DNA of 22,709 nt from a virus: positions 717-23,425 of the IMG/VR virus record IMGVR_UViG_3300033148_002604; one strand, 5' to 3'. Shown here piece after piece: positions 21,605 to 22,709 of this stretch (the first letter of the stretch is position 1; every line of letters starts with the position of its first letter). Below the pieces are notes generated by a model. That model was not told where the DNA came from, searched no databases, and saw only the letters and a program-made list of their open reading frames with translations. Made by a program: the position numbers and the translations under genes.

Positions 21605-22709
21605 GTATACAACCTGATTACAATAAATTGCCTGAAGGGTTTATTCCAGATCCACCTAAAGGTTTTGTGATTGATAAAAAGGTAGACCAATCAACCTTTA
21701 ATTCTGCTGTTTCAGCTACAGGAAAAAATTGGGATGCTTTTTTAAATTCTTTTCAAGTACCAGAAGAAACAAAAGAAGAAGAAATACATATTGAATCTGG
21801 TGTTGACTCTCAAATGATGCCTGAAATTTCAGAGGCCTTTAAGCAGGGGTTTCAGAGTTCGGTGACAGGATTAGTTTATAGAAATGAATTACCAGAACAA
21901 TTAATCCCTGAAGAAGATATGACAACCGCGCAAAGAATAATGGCACAAACAGGAACGCTTGCTGGTGATTTCCCTTTCATGATAGGCGGGGCTATGATTG
22001 GTGGATTTAGTGGTGGGCCATTAGCACCGTTTACAGCATTAGGCGGGGCATTTGCTTTACCTGCCGGATTACGCAAGCTCTATATAGATCGAATCCAGAA
22101 GGGGGAAGTGAAATCATTTGGTGACTTTTGGAATAGATTGACAGGAGCAGCTTATGAGACTTTAAAAGGGGAAGCTATTGGTGTTACCACAAAGGCTGCT
22201 GGCAAAGCAATTCCATTAATGAAGGGTTTTCCGGCTGAGATAGGAGCGATGGTAACAGTTGGTAATGCCCTCGAAGGAACTATCCCGAAACCACAGGAAT
22301 TTTTGGATGCTGCTATTATAATTGGTGGTATGAGATTGGCTACAAAAGCTGCTACAGCTAATAAACTACGAGAGATTTACAAGAAGAATGGTAAAACCCC
22401 GACTGAGGTTTTAAGAGATATTGAAGAAGATCCTTTGATTCGCAAGGAAATCCTTAGTGATGATGTGGATATCCCAAAAATATATCGGCCAAAGCCAAAG
22501 GTCGAAAAGGTCATTGAACTTCCACCTGAAAAACCCACAGCCAAAGAACCGTGGGTTCCTGAACTTGCTAAAAAACTTAAATTATCTGAACAAGAAATTG
22601 TTGACCAACTTCCGCGAAATTTAAATGAACTTCTTAAACCAGCGAATAAAAACTTACCCATAGCAAAGGCATATAAAGAAGTCCTTGCCGAATATCCTGA
22701 GTTGAAACC
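21586..22709 (+). CDS. Large ejection/polyvalent virion protein, N-terminal part (runs off window)
   Basis: Open for 374 codons from ATG 21586 (overlapping the previous gene) to the window edge. Starts METNQISIQPDYNKLPEGFI. A Gly-rich hydrophobic stretch (residues ~130-160: FPFMIGGAMIGGFSGGPLA..., then FALPAGLRKLYIDRIQKGEV, SFGDFWNRLTGAAYETLKGE) is the pattern of large phage ejection or 'large polyvalent' proteins, which may carry lytic or other enzyme domains later. A Pro/Lys-rich linker follows (about 293-325). Only the N-terminal part is visible, so downstream domains (for example transglycosylase) cannot be seen. Confidence 0.75.
   Translation, partial: METNQISIQPDYNKLPEGFIPDPPKGFVIDKKVDQSTFNSAVSATGKNWDAFLNSFQVPEETKEEEIHIESGVDSQMMPEISEAFKQGFQSSVTGLVYRNELPEQLIPEEDMTTAQRIMAQTGTLAGDFPFMIGGAMIGGFSGGPLAPFTALGGAFALPAGLRKLYIDRIQKGEVKSFGDFWNRLTGAAYETLKGEAIGVTTKAAGKAIPLMKGFPAEIGAMVTVGNALEGTIPKPQEFLDAAIIIGGMRLATKAATANKLREIYKKNGKTPTEVLRDIEEDPLIRKEILSDDVDIPKIYRPKPKVEKVIELPPEKPTAKEPWVPELAKKLKLSEQEIVDQLPRNLNELLKPANKNLPIAKAYKEVLAEYPELK

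Noticed and set aside
1-22709. CRISPR array or tRNA gene
   Set aside because: No regularly spaced repeats and no cloverleaf-like segments were seen on either strand.

Overview
The window is a stretch of a tailed-phage (podovirus-type) genome or prophage, of moderately low GC. The evidence is an unbroken plus-strand block carrying a large terminase, a T7-type head-tail connector (portal), scaffold, major capsid protein, Bbp16-like cement protein, gp11-like adaptor, gp12-like tail nozzle and internal (ejection) virion proteins. This order and these families match the BPP-1/epsilon15-like group of short-tailed phages. Most genes have strong Shine-Dalgarno sites and overlap by ATGA, GTGA or a few bases. 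The host cannot be named. The Fis-type helix-turn-helix at the end of the 2151-2687 gene looks like those of sigma-54 activators common in Desulfo-type Proteobacteria and Nitrospirota, so a Gram-negative host of that kind is a weak inference.

Left arm (1-1831, minus strand): eight tightly packed small genes, most 57-66 codons, including a zinc-ribbon protein, a GNAT-like protein and two copies of the same 61-residue protein. Several are too short for ordinary ORF cut-offs. A divergent control region (1832-2150) follows, with palindromes, a long inverted repeat and a near-perfect sigma-70 promoter reading right.

Early/packaging segment (2151-4840, plus): a VRR-NUC-like nuclease fused to a Fis-type HTH, a winged-helix replication-type protein, a probable small terminase, a 231-base non-coding gap with palindromes, a 14-base direct repeat and a C-rich island, then three small genes.

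Late segment (4842-22709, plus): large terminase; two small genes; a terminator whose loop is a near-perfect parS-like palindrome; a secreted fibre-like protein; a GNAT enzyme; portal; Bbp19-like protein; two Cys-rich small proteins; scaffold; capsid; cement; two unknown conserved proteins; adaptor; a 1367-residue tail nozzle loaded with lectin-like domains; a fibre-like protein; and three internal virion/ejection proteins, the last running off the window. No lysis genes, polymerase, integrase, tRNA, CRISPR or diversity-generating retroelement were seen.

The points most worth following up are the nuclease-Fis fusion and its operator-rich control region; Sec-type signal peptides on three virion-type proteins, including the tail nozzle; nested carbohydrate-binding-like domains in that nozzle; the parS-like site inside a terminator; and the cassette of duplicated small minus-strand genes.
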